A stretch of DNA of 64,000 bases from Apoderus coryli (taxonomy: Eukaryota > Arthropoda > Insecta > Coleoptera > Attelabidae). This document shows, in pieces, positions 49,906-62,903 of the stretch. The stretch's first letter is position 1. Each line of letters opens with the position of its first letter. The notes under the pieces are model-generated. The model ran no database searches. It was not told the DNA's origin and saw nothing but the letters and a program-made list of their open reading frames with translations. Location: contig CAJVRQ020000077.1 in the NCBI GenBank assembly GCA_911728435.2, forward strand, positions 1 through 64,000, written 5' to 3'. The translations under genes and the position numbers were made by a program.

Positions 49906-52500
49906 TGGGAGCAATTTGAAAAGTTTAATTCTAAATAACAAAATTTTAGTAACAAAACGCTCTAATTCGTTCTAATTTGCTTTTTTATGCTTAATCTAAT
50001 TTCTTTAGACTAATAAAATTTACTTTTAAATTCTAAGTGAGAAATCAGCTTTTTGGCAGCCATTTGAACGTTTAATTCTAAATAACAAAATTTTAGTAAC
50101 AAAACGCGCTAATTCGTTCTAAATTGCTTATTTACGCTTAATCTAACTTATTTTCACTAATAAAATTTACTTTTAAATTCTAAGTGAGAAAACAGCTTTT
50201 TGGGAGCCATTTGAAAAGTTTAATTCTAAATAACAAAATTTTAGTAACAAAACGCGCTAGATCGTTCTAATTTGCTTTTTTATGCTTAATCTAATTTCTT
50301 TTGACTAATAAAACTTACTTTTAAATTCTAAGTGAGAAAACAGCCTTTTGGGAGCCAGTTGAAAAGTTTAATTCTAATTAACAAAATTTTAGTAACAAAA
50401 CGCTCTAATTCTTTCTAATTTGCTTTTTTGTGCTTAATCTAATTTCTTTTGACTAATAAAATTTACTTTTAAATTCTAAGTGAGAAAACAGCTTTTTGGG
50501 AGCCATTTGAAAAGTTTAATTCTAAATAACAAAATTTTAGTAACAAAACGCGCTAATTCGTTCTAAATTGCTTATTTACGCTTAATCTAACTTATTTTCA
50601 CAAATAAAATTTACTTTTAAATTCTAAGTGAGAAAACAGCTTTTTGGCAGCCATTTGAACGTTTAATTCTAAATAACAAAATTTTAGTAACAAAACGCGC
50701 TAATTCGTTCTAAATTGCTTATTTACGCTTAATCTAACTTATTTCCACTAATAAAATTTACTTTTAAATTCTAAGTGAGAAAACAGCTTTTTGGGAGCAA
50801 TTTGAAAAGTTTAATTCTAAATAACAAAATTTTAGTAACAAAACGCTCTAATTCGTTCTAATTTGCTTTTTTATGGTTAATCTAATTTCTTTAGACTAAT
50901 AAAATTTACTTTTAAATTCTAAGTGAGAAATCAGCTTTTTGGCAGCCATTTGAACGTTTAATTCTAAATAACAAAATTTTAGTAACAAAACGCGCTAATT
51001 CGTTCTAAATTGCTTATTTACGCTTAATCTAACTTATTTTCACTAATAAAATTTACTTTTAAATTCTAAGTGAGAAAACAGCTTTTTGGGAGCCATTTGA
51101 AAAGTTTAATTCTATATAACAAAATTTTAGTAACAAAACGCGCTAAATCGTTCTAATTTGCTTTTTTATGCTTAATCTAATTTCTTTTGACTAATAAAAC
51201 TTACTTTTAAATTCTAAGTGAGAAAACAGCTTTTTGGGAGCCAGTTGAAAAGTTTAATTCTAATTAACAAAATTTTAGTAACAAAACGCTCTAATTCTTT
51301 CTAATTTGCTTTTTTGTGCTTAATCTAATTTCTTTTGACTAATAAAATTTACTTTTAAATTCTAAGTGAGAAAACAGCTTTTTGGGAGCCATTTGAAAAG
51401 TTTAATTCTAAATAACAAAATTTTAGTAACAAAACGCGCTAATTCGTTCTAAATTGCTTATTTACGCTTAATCTAACTTATTTTCACTAATAAAATTTAC
51501 TTTTAAATTCTAAGTGAGAAAACAACTTGTTGGGACCCATTTGAACGTTCAATTCTAAATAACAAAATTTTAGTAACAAAACGCGCTAATTCGTTCTAAA
51601 TTGCTTATTTACGCTTAATCTAACTTATTTTCACTAATAAAATTTACTTTTAAATTCTAAGTGAGAAAACAGCTTTTTGGGAGCAATTTGAAAAGTTTAA
51701 TTCTAAATAACAAAATTTTAGTAACAAAACGCGCTAATTCGTTCTAAATTGCTTATTTACGCTTAATCTAACTTATTTTCACTAATAAAATTTACTTTTA
51801 AATTCTAAGTGAGAAAACAGCTTTTTGGGAGCCATTTGAAAAGTTTATTTCTAAATATCAAAATTTTAGTAACAAAACGCTCTAATTCGTTCTAATTTGC
51901 TTTTTTATGCTTAATCTAATTTCTTTTGACTAATAAAATTTACTTTTAAATTCTAAGTGAGAAAACAGCTTTTTGGGAGCCATTTGAAAAGTTTAATTCT
52001 AAATAACAAAATTTTAGTAACAAAACGCGCTAATTCGTTCTAAATTGCTTTTTTATGCTTAATCTAATTTCTTTAGACTAATAAAATTTACTTTTAAATT
52101 CTAAGTGAGAAAACAGCTTTTTGGCAGCCATTTGAACGTTTAATTCTAAATAACAAAATTTTAGTAACAAAACGCGCTAATTCGTTCTAAATTGCTTATT
52201 TACGCTTAATCTAACTTATTTTCACTAATAAAATTTACTTTTAAATTCTAAGTGAGAAAACAGCTTTTTGGGAGCAATTTGAAAAGTTTATTTCTAAATA
52301 ACAAAATTTTAGTAACAAAACGCTCTAATTCGTTCTAATTTGCTTTTTTATGCTTAATCTAATTTCTTTTAACTAATAAAATTTACTTTTAAATTCTAAG
52401 TGAGAAAACAACTTGTTGGGACCCATTTGAACGTTTAATTCTAAATAACAAAATTTTAGTAACAAAACGCGCTAATTCGTTCTAAATTGCTTATTTACGC

Positions 52501-52530
52501 TTGGAAGGAAACAGCTTTTTTGGGAGGCAA
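52501..52530. repeat. Broken monomer junction
   Basis: After TTATTTACGCTT the satellite jumps to GGAAGGAAACAGC, missing about 50-60 bp that normally hold AATCTAAC, the CTAATAAAATT landmark and TTCTAAGTGAG. It coincides exactly with the start of the indel-rich stretch and has no copy elsewhere in the window, so an assembly join is more likely than a biological deletion. Confidence 0.75.
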
Positions 52531-55010
52531 TTTGAAAAGTTTTAATTCTAAATAACAAAATTTTAGTAACAAAACGCGCTAATTCGTTCTAAATTGCTTA
52601 TTTACGCTTAATCTAACTTATTTTCACTAATAAAATTTACTTTTAAATTCTAAGTGAGAAAACAGCTTTTTGGGAGCCATTTGAAAAGTTTATTTCTAAA
52701 TATCAAAATTTTAGTAACAAAAACGCTCTAATTCGTTTCTAATTTGCTTTTTTTATGCTTAATCTAATTTCTTTTGACTAATAAAATTTACTTTTAAATT
52801 CTAAGTGAGGGAAAACAGCTTTTTGGGAGCCATTTGAAAAGTTTAATTCTAATAACAAAATTTTAGTAACAAAACGCGCTAATTCGTTCTAAATTGCTTT
52901 TTTATGCTTAATCTAATTTCTTTAGACTAATAAAATTTACTTTTAAATTCTAAGTGAGAAAACAGCTTTTTGGCAGCCATTTGAACGTTTTAATTCTAAA
53001 TAACAAAAATTTTAGTAACAAAACGCGCTAATTCGTTCTAAATTGCTTATTTACGCTTAATCTAACTTATTTTCACTAATAAAATTTACTTTTAAATTCT
53101 AAGTGAGGAAAAACAGCTTTTTGGGAGCAATTTGAAAAGTTTATTTCTAAATAACAAAATTTTAGTAACAAAACGCTCTAATTCGTTCTACTTTGCTTTT
53201 TTATGCTTAATCTAATTTTCTTTAGACTAATAAAATTTACTTTTAAATTCTAAGTGAGGGGAAAACAGCTTTTTGGGGGAGCCATTTGAAAAGTTTTATT
53301 TCTAAATATCAAAATTTTTAGTAACAAAACGCTCTAATTCGTTCTAATTTGCTTTTTTTATGCTTAATCTAATTTCTTTTGACTAATAAAATTTACTTTT
53401 AAATTCTAAGTGAGAAAAACAGCTTTTTGGGAGCCATTTGAACGTTTAATTCTAAATAACAAAAATTTTAGTAACTAACCGCGCTAATTCGTTCTAAATT
53501 GCTTATTTACGCTTAATCTAACTTATTTTTCACTAATAAAATTTACTTTTAAATTCTAAGTGAGGGAAAACAACTTGTTGGGACCCATTTGAACGTTTAA
53601 TTCTAAATAACAAAATTTTAGTAACAAAACGCGCTAATTCGTTCTAAATTGCTTATTTACGCTTAATCTAACTTATTTTCACTAATAAAATTTACTTTTT
53701 AAATTCTAAGTGAGAGAAACTGCTTTTTGGGAGCCATTTGAAAAGTTTAATTCTAAATAACAAAATTTTAGTAACAAAACGCGCTAAATCGTTCTAATTT
53801 GCTTTTTTATGCTTAATCTCATTTATTTAGACTAATAAAATTTACTTTTAAATTCTAAGTGAGGGAAAACAGCTTTTTGGCAGCCATTTGAACGTTTAAA
53901 TTCTAAATAACAAAATTTTAGTAACAAAACGCGCTAATTCGTTCTAAATTGCTTATTTACGCTTAATCTAACTTATTTCCACTAATAAAATTTACTTTTA
54001 AATTCTAAGGTGAGGGGAAAACAGCTTTTTGGGAGCAATTTGAAAAGTTTAATTCTAAATAACAAAATTTTAGTAACAAAACGCTCTAATTCGTTCTAAT
54101 TTGCTTTTTTTATGCTTAATCTAATTTCTTTAGACTAATAAAATTTACTTTTAAATTCTAAGTGAGAAATCAGCTTTTTTGGCAGCCATTTGAACGTTTA
54201 ATTCTAAATAACAAAATTTTAGTAACAAAACGCGCTAATTCGTTCTAAATTGCTTATTTACGCTTAATCTAACTTATTTTCCACTAATAAAATTTACTTT
54301 TTAAATTCTAAGTGAGAAAACAGCTTTTTGGGAGCCATTTGAAAAGTTTAATTCTAAATAACAAAATTTTAGTAACAAAACGCGCTAAATCGTTCTAATT
54401 TGCTTTTTTTATGCTTAATCTAATTTCTTTTGACTTATAAAACTTACTTTTAAATTCTAAGTGAGGGAAAACAGCTTTTTGGGAGCCAGTTGAAAAGTTT
54501 AATTCTAATTAACAAAATTTTAGTAACAAAACGCTCTAATTCTTTCTAATTTGCTTTTTTGTGCTTAATCTAATTTCTTTTGACTAATAAAATTTACTTT
54601 TAAATTCTAAGTGAGAAAACAGCTTTTTTGGGAGCCATTTGAATAGTTTAATTCTAAAATAACAAAATTTTTAGTAACAAAACGCGCTAATTCGTTTCTA
54701 AATTGCTTATTTACGCTTAATCTAACTTATTTTTCACAAATAAAATTTACTTTTAAATTCTAAGTGAGAAAACAGCTTTTTGGGGAGCCATTTGAAAAGT
54801 TTATTTCTAATATCAAAATTTTAGTAACAAAACGCTCTAATTCGTTCTAATTTGCTTTTTTATGCTTAATCTAATTTCTTTTGACTAATAAAATTTACTT
54901 TTAAATTCTAAGTGAGGAAAACAGCTTTTTGGGAGCCATTTGAAAAGTTTAATTCTAAATAACAAATTTTAGTAACAAAACGCGCTAATTCGTTTCTAAA
55001 TTGCTTTTTT
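52501..55010. other. Indel-rich satellite stretch, probable low-quality consensus
   Basis: This segment is paralogous to the region about 13.2 kb upstream (the truncated-monomer junction at 41872 matches the one at 55090) but carries dozens of one-base gains in homopolymers. Examples are GTGAGGGAAAAC, GTGAGGGGAAAAC, TTTTGGGGGAGCC, CGTTTCTAA, ACAAAAACGC and TACTTTTTAAATTC. Elsewhere these sites are nearly invariant. The changes stop abruptly near 55010. A second, weaker cluster is at about 42300-43260 (GAGAAGAAACAGC, AGTTGAGAAAACAGCTCTTTT). Confidence 0.8.
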
Positions 55011-55033
55011 ATGCTTAATCTAATTTCTTTAGA

Positions 55034-55096
55034 CTAATAAAATTTACTTTTAAATTCTAAGTGAGAAAACAGCTTTTTGGCAGCCATTTGTTTTCA
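55034..55096. repeat. 63-bp truncated monomer, second occurrence
   Basis: Same GGCAGCCATTTG to TTTTCACTAAT junction as at 41872. The following unit is again the one-base-short GTGAGAAACAGC type, as it is there. Confidence 0.88.
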
Positions 55097-56720
55097 CTAA
55101 TAAAATTTACTTTTAAATTCTAAGTGAGAAACAGCTTTTTGGGAGCCATTTGAAAAGTTTAATTCTAAATAACAAAATTTTAGTAACAAAACGCGCTAAA
55201 TCGTTCTAATTTGCTTTTTTATGCTTAATCTAATTTCTTTAGATTAATAAAATTTACTTTTAAATTCTAAGTGAGAAACAGCTTTTTGGGAGCCATTTGA
55301 AAAGTTTAATTCTAAATAACAAAATTTTAGTAACAAACCGCGCTAATTCGTTCTAAATTGCTTATTTACGCTTAATCTAACTTATTTTCACTAATAAAAT
55401 TTACTTTTAAATTCTAAGTGAGAAAACAACTTGTTGGGACCCATTTGAACGTTTAATTCTAAATAACAAAATTTTAGTAACAAAACGCGCTAATTCGTTC
55501 TAAATTGCTTATTTACGCTTAATCTAACTTATTTTCACTAATAAAATTTACTTTTAAATTCTAAGTGAGAAAACTGCTTTTTGGGAGCCATTTGAAAAGT
55601 TTAATTCTAAATAACAAAATTTTAGTAACAAAACGCGCTAATTCGTTCTAAATTGCTTATTTACGCTTAATCTAACTTATTTCCACTAATAAAATTTACT
55701 TTTAAATTCTAAGTGAGAAAACAGCTTTTTGGGAGCAATTTGAAAAGTTTAATTCTAAATAACAAAATTTTAGTAACAAAACGCTCTAATTCGTTCTAAT
55801 TTGCTTTTTTATGCTTAATCTAATTTCTTTAGACTAATAAAATTTACTTTTAAATTCTAAGTGAGAAATCAGCTTTTTGGCAGCCATTTGAACGTTTAAT
55901 TCTAAATAACAAAATTTTAGTAACAAAACGCGCTAATTCGTTCTAAATTGCTTATTTACGCTTAATCTAACTTATTTTCACTAATAAAATTTACTTTTAA
56001 ATTCTAAGTGAGAAAACAGCTTTTTGGGAGCCATTTGAAAAGTTTAATTCTATATAACAAAATTTTAGTAACAAAACGCGCTAAATCGTTCTAATTTGCT
56101 TTTTTATGCTTAATCTAATTTCTTTTGACTTATAAAACTTACTTTTAAATTCTAAGTGAGAAAACAGCTTTTTGGGAGCCAGTTGAAAAGTTTAATTCTA
56201 ATTAACAAAATTTTAGTAACAAAACGCTCTAATTCTTTCTAATTTGCTTTTTTGTGCTTAATCTAATTTCTTTTGACTAATAAAATTTACTTTTAAATTC
56301 TAAGTGAGAAAACAGCTTTTTGGGAGCCATTTGAATAGTTTAATTCTAAATAACAAAATTTTAGTAACAAAACGCGCTAATTCGTTCTAAATTGCTTATT
56401 TACGCTTAATCTAACTTATTTTCACAAATAAAATTTACTTTTAAATTCTAAGTGAGAAAACAGCTTTTTGGGAGCCATTTGAAAAGTTTATTTCTAAATA
56501 TCAAAATTTTAGTAACAAAACGCTCTAATTCGTTCTAATTTGCTTTTTTATGCTTAATCTAATTTCTTTTGACTAATAAAATTTACTTTTAAATTCTAAG
56601 TGAGAAAACAGCTTTTTGGGAGCCATTTGAAAAGTTTAATTCTAAATAACAAAATTTTAGTAACAAAACGCGCTAATTCGTTCTAAATTGCTTTTTTATG
56701 CTTAATCTAATTTCTTTAGA

Positions 56721-56783
56721 CTAATAAAATTTACTTTTAAATTCTAAGTGAGAAAACAGCTTTTTGGCAGCCATTTGTTTTCA
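56721..56783. repeat. 63-bp truncated monomer, third occurrence
   Basis: Same junction, 1687 bp after the second one, marking a tandem duplication of 11 full monomers plus one truncated unit (about 55097-56783). Confidence 0.88.
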
Positions 56784-59700
56784 CTAATAAAATTTACTTT
56801 TAAATTCTAAGTGAGAAACAGCTTTTTGGGAGCCATTTGAAAAGTTTAATTCTAAATAACAAAATTTTAGTAACAAAACGCGCTAAATCGTTCTAATTTG
56901 CTTTTTTATGCTTAATCTAATTTCTTTAGATTAATAAAATTTACTTTTAAATTCTAAGTGAGAAATCAGCTTTTTGGCAGCCATTTGAACGTTTAATTCT
57001 AAATAACAAAATTTTAGTAACAAAACGTGCTAATTCGTTCTAAATTGCTTATTTACGCTTAATCTAACTTATTTTCACTAATAAAATTTACTTTTAAATT
57101 CTAAATGAGAAAACAGCTTTTTGGGAGCCATTTGAAAAGTTTAATTCTAAATAACAAAATTTTAGTAACAAAACGCGCTAAATCATTCTAATTTGCTTTT
57201 TTATGCTTAATCTAATTTCTTTTGACTAATAAAATTTACTTTTAAATTCTAAGTGAGAAAACAGCTTTTTGGGAGCCAGTTGAAAAGTTTAATTCTATTT
57301 AACAAAATTTTAGTAACAAAACGCTCTAATTCTTTCTAATTTGCTTTTTTGTTCTTAATCTAATTTCTTTTGACTAATAAAATTTACTTTTAAATTCTAA
57401 GTGAGAAAACAGCTTTTTGGGAGCCATTTGAAAAGTTTAATTCTAAATAACAAAATTTTAGTAACAAAACGCGCTAATTCGTTCTAAATTGCTTATTTAC
57501 GCTTAATCTAACTTATTTTCACTAATAAAATTTACTTTTAAATTCTAAGTGAGAAAACAGCTTTTTGGGAGCCATTTGAAAAGTTTAATTATAAATAACA
57601 AAATTATAGTAACAAAACGCGCTAAATCGTTCAAATTTGCTTTTTTATGCTTAATCTAATTTCTTTTGACTAATAAAATTTACTTTTAAATTCTAAGTGA
57701 GAAAACAGCTTTTTGGGAGCCAGTTGAAAAGTTTATTTGTAATTAACACAATTTTAGTAACAAACCGCTCTAATTCTTTCTAATTTGCTTTTTTGTTCTT
57801 AATCTAATTTCTTTTGACTAATAAAATTTACTTTTAAATTCTAAGTGAGAAAACAGCTTTTTGGGAGCCATTTGAAAAGTTTAATTCTAAATAACAAAAT
57901 TTTAGTAACAAAACGCGCTAATTCGTTCTAAATTGCTTATTTACGCTTAATCTAACTTATTTTCACTAATAAAATTTACTTTTAAATTCTAAGTGAGAAA
58001 ACAGCTTTTTGGGAGCCATTTGAAAAGTTTAATTCTAAATAACAAAATTATAGTAACAAAACGCTCTAATTCGTTCTAAATTGCTTATTTACGCTTAATC
58101 TAACTTATTTTCACTAATAAAATTTACTTTTAAATTCTAAATGAGAAAAAAGCTTTTTGGGAGCCATTTGAAAAGTTTAATTCTAAATAACAAAATTTTA
58201 GTAACAAAACGCGCTAAATCGTTCAAATTTGCTTTTTTATGCTTAATCTAATTTCTTTTGACTAATAAAATTTACTTTTAAATTCTAAGTGAGAAAACAG
58301 CTTTTTGGGAGCCAGTTGAAAAGTTTATTTGTAATTAACACAATTTTAGTAACAAAACGCTCTAATTCTTTCTAATTTGCTTTTTTGTGCTTAATCTAAT
58401 TTCTTTTGACTAATAAAATTTACTTTTAAGTTCTAAGTGAGAAAACAGCTTTTTGGGAGCCATTTGAAACGTTTAATACTAAATAACTAAATTTTAGTAA
58501 CAAAACGCTCTAATTCGTTCTAAATTGCTTATTTACGCTTAATCTAACTTATTTTCACTAATAAAATTTACTTTTAAATTCTAAATGAGAAAAAAGCTTT
58601 TTGGGAGCCATTTGAAAAGTTTAATTCTAAATAACAAAATTTTAGTAACAAAACGCGCTAAATCGTTCAAATTTGCTTTTTTATGCTTAATCTAATTTCT
58701 TTTGACTAATAAAATTTACTTTTAAATTCTAAGTGAGAAAACAGCTTTTTGGGAGCCAGTTGAAAAGTTTATTTGTAATTAACACAATTTTAGTAACAAA
58801 ACGCGCTAATTCGTTCTAATTTGCTTTTTTATGCTTAATCTAATTTCTTTTGACTAATAAAATTTACTTTTAAATTCTAAGTGAGAAAACAGCTTTTTGG
58901 GAGCCAGTTGAAAAGTTTAATTCTATTTAACAAAATTTTAGTAACAAAACGCTCTAATTCTTTCTAATTTGCTTTTTTGTGCTTAATCTAATTTCTTTTG
59001 ACTAATAAAATTTACTTTTAAATTCTAAGTGAGAAAACAGCTTTTTGGGAGCAATTTGAAAAGTTTATTTCTAAATAACAAAATTTTAGTAACAAAACGC
59101 TCTAATTCGTTCTACTTTGCTTTTTTATGCTTAATCTAATTTCTTTAGACTAATAAAATTTACTTTTAAATTCTAAGTGAGAAAACAGCTTTTTGGCAGC
59201 CATTTGAACGTTTAATTCTAAATAACAAAATTTTAGTAACAAAACGTACTAATTCGTTCTAAATTGCTTATTTACGCTTAATCTAACTTATTTTCACTAA
59301 TAAAATTTACTTTTAAATTCTAAGTGAGAAAACAGCTTTTTGGGAGCAATTTGAAAAGTTTAATTCTAAATAACAAAATTTTAGTAACAAAACGCTCTAA
59401 TTCGTTCTAATTTGCTTTTTTATGCTTAATCTAATTTCTTTAGACTAATAAAATTTACTTTTAAATTCTAAGTGAGAAATCAGCTTTTTGGCAGCCATTT
59501 GAACGTTTAATTCTAAATAACAAAATTTTAGTAACAAAACGCGCTAATTCGTTCTAAATTGCTTATTTACGCTTAATCTAACTTATTTTCACTAATAAAA
59601 TTTACTTTTAAATTCTAAGTGAGAAAACAGCTTTTTGGGAGCAATTTGAAAAGTTTATTTCTAAATAACAAAATTTTAGTAACAAAACGCTCTAATTCGT

Positions 59701-59843
59701 TCTACTTTGCTTTTTTATGCTTAATCTAATTTCTTTAGACTAATAAAATTTACTTTTAAATTCTAAGTGAGAAAACAGCTTTTTGGGAGCCATTTGAAAA
59801 GTTTATTTCTAAATATCAAAATTTTAGTAACAAAACGCGCTAA

Positions 59844-62350
59844 ATCGTTCAAATTTGCTTTTTTATGCTTAATCTAATTTCTTTTGACCAATAAAATTTA
59901 CTTTTAAATTCTAAGTGAGAAAACAGCTTTTTGGGAGCCAGTTGAAAAGTTTATTTGTAATTAACACAATTTTAGTAACAAAACGCTCTAATTCTTTCTA
60001 ATTTGCTTTTTTGTGCTTAATCTAATTTCTTTTGACTAATAAAATTTACTTTTAAGTTCTAAGTGAGAAAACAGCTTTTTGGGAGCCATTTGAAACGTTT
60101 AATACTAAATAACTAAATTTTAGTAACAAAACGCTCTAATTCGTTCTAAATTGCTTATTTACGCTTAATCTAACATATTTTCACTAATAAAATTTACTTT
60201 TAAATTCTAAGTGAGAAAACAGCTTTTTGGGAGCTATTTGAACGTTTAATTCTAAATAACAAAATTTTAGTAACAAACCGCGCTAATTCGTTCTAAATTG
60301 CTTATTTACGCTTAATCTAACTTATTTTCACTAATAAAATTTACTTTTAAATTCTAAGTGAGAAAAACACTTTTTGGGACCCATTTGAACGTTTAATTCT
60401 AAATAACAAAATTTTAGTAACAAAACGCGCTAATTCGTTCTAATTTGCTTTTTTATGCTTAATCTAATTTCTTTTGACTAATAAAATTTACTTTTAAATT
60501 CTAAGTGAGAAAACAGCTTTTTGGGAGCCAGTTGAAAAGTTTAATTCTATTTAACAAAATTTTAGTAACAAAACGCTCTAATTCTTTCTAATTTGCTTTT
60601 TTGTGCTTAATCTAATTTCTTTTGACTAATAAAATTTACTTTTAAATTCTAAGTGAGAAAACAGCTTTTTGGGAGCAATTTGAAAAGTTTATTTCTAAAT
60701 AACAAAATTTTAGTAACAAAACGCTCTAATTCGTTCTACTTTGCTTTTTTATGCTTAATCTAATTTCTTTAGACTAATAAAATTTACTTTTAAATTCTAA
60801 GTGAGAAAACAGCTTTTTGGCAGCCATTTGAACGTTTAATTCTAAATAACAAAATTTTAGTAACAAAACGTACTAATTCGTTCTAAATTGCTTATTTACG
60901 CTTAATCTAACTTATTTTCACTAATAAAATTTACTTTTAAATTCTAAGTGAGAAAACAGCTTTTTGGGAGCAATTTGAAAAGTTTAATTCTAAATAACAA
61001 AATTTTAGTAACAAAACGCTCTAATTCGTTCTAATTTGCTTTTTTATGCTTAATCTAATTTCTTTAGACTAATAAAATTTACTTTTAAATTCTAAGTGAG
61101 AAATCAGCTTTTTGGCAGCCATTTGAACGTTTAATTCTAAATAACAAAATTTTAGTAACAAAACGCGCTAATTCGTTCTAAATTGCTTATTTACGCTTAA
61201 TCTAACTTATTTTCACTAATAAAATTTACTTTTAAATTCTAAGTGAGAAAACAGCTTTTTGGGAGCCATTTGAAAAGTTTAATTCTAAATAACAAAATTT
61301 TAGTAACAAAACGCGCTAGATCGTTCTAATTTGCTTTTTTATGCTTAATCTAATTTCTTTTGACTAATAAAACTTACTTTTAAATTCTAAGTGAGAAAAC
61401 AGCTTTTTGGGAGCCAGTTGAAAAGTTTAATTCTAATTAACAAAATTTTAGTAACAAAACGCTCTAATTCTTTCTAATTTGCTTTTTTGTGCTTAATCTA
61501 ATTTCTTTTGACTAATAAAATTTACTTTTAAATTCTAAGTGAGAAAACAGCTTTTTGGGAGCCATTTGAAAAGTTTAATTCTAAATAACAAAATTTTAGT
61601 AACAAAACGCGCTAATTCGTTCTAAATTGCTTATTTACGCTTAATCTAACTTATTTTCACAAATAAAATTTACTTTTAAATTCTAAGTGAGAAAACAGCT
61701 TTTTGGGAGCCATTTGAAAAGTTTATTTCTAAATATCAAAATTTTAGTAACAAAACGCTCTAATTCGTTCTAATTTGCTTTTTTATGCTTAATCTAATTT
61801 CTTTTGACTAATAAAATTTACTTTTAAATTCTAAGTGAGAAAACAGCTTTTTGGGAGCCATTTGAAAAGTTTAATTCTAAATAACAAAATTTTAGTAACA
61901 AAACGCGCTAATTCGTTCTAAATTGCTTTTTTATGCTTAATCTAATTTCTTTAGACTAATAAAATTTACTTTTAAATTCTAAGTGAGAAAACAGCTTTTT
62001 GGCAGCCATTTGAACGTTTAATTCTAAATAACAAAATTTTAGTAACAAAACGCGCTAATTCGTTCTAAATTGCTTATTTACGCTTAATCTAACTTATTTT
62101 CACTAATAAAATTTACTTTTAAATTCTAAGTGAGAAAACAGCTTTTTGGGAGCAATTTGAAAAGTTTATTTCTAAATAACAAAATTTTAGTAACAAAACG
62201 CTCTAATTCGTTCTACTTTGCTTTTTTATGCTTAATCTAATTTCTTTAGACTAATAAAATTTACTTTTAAATTCTAAGTGAGAAAACAGCTTTTTGGGAG
62301 CCATTTGAAAAGTTTATTTCTAAATATCAAAATTTTAGTAACAAAACGCT
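59844..62350. repeat. Dispersed copy of the 17-monomer unit
   Basis: A complete unit matching 45831-48341 lies 14,013 bp away, with GAGAAAAACAC at 60362 and AAAACGTACT at 60865 as markers. An extra, rearranged partial copy (AAAACGTACT at 59241, 1624 bp or 11 monomers earlier) precedes it. The single change GACCAATAAAATT near 59886 is private to this copy. Confidence 0.82.
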
Positions 62351-62840
62351 CTAATTCGTTCTAATTTGCTTTTTTATGCTTAATCTAATTTCTTTTGACT
62401 AATAAAATTTACTTTTAAATTCTAAGTGAGAAAACAGCTTTTTGGGAGCCATTTGAACGTTTAATTCTAAATAACAAAATTTTAGTAACAAACCGCGCTA
62501 ATTCGTTCTAAATTGCTTATTTACGCTTAATCTAACTTATTTTCACTAATAAAATTTACTTTTAAATTCTAAGTGAGAAAACAACTTGTTGGGACCCATT
62601 TGAACGTTTAATTCTAAATAACAAAATTTTAGTAACAAAACGCGCTAATTCGTTCTAAATTGCTTATTTACGCTTAATCTAACTTATTTTCACTAATAAA
62701 ATTTACTTTTAAATTCTAAGTGAGAAAACTGCTTTTTGGGAGCCATTTGAAAAGTTTAATTCTAAATAACAAAATTTTAGTAACAAAACGCGCTAAATCG
62801 TTCTAATTTGCTTTTTTATGCTTAATCTAATTTCTTTAGA

Positions 62841-62903
62841 CTAATAAAATTTACTTTTAAATTCTAAGTGAGAAAACAGCTTTTTGGCAGCCATTTGTTT
62901 TCA
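62841..62903. repeat. 63-bp truncated monomer, fourth occurrence
   Basis: Same junction, 6120 bp after the third. The following monomers, including TTTAATTATAAATAAC at about 63702, match those after the third and first occurrences. Confidence 0.88.
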
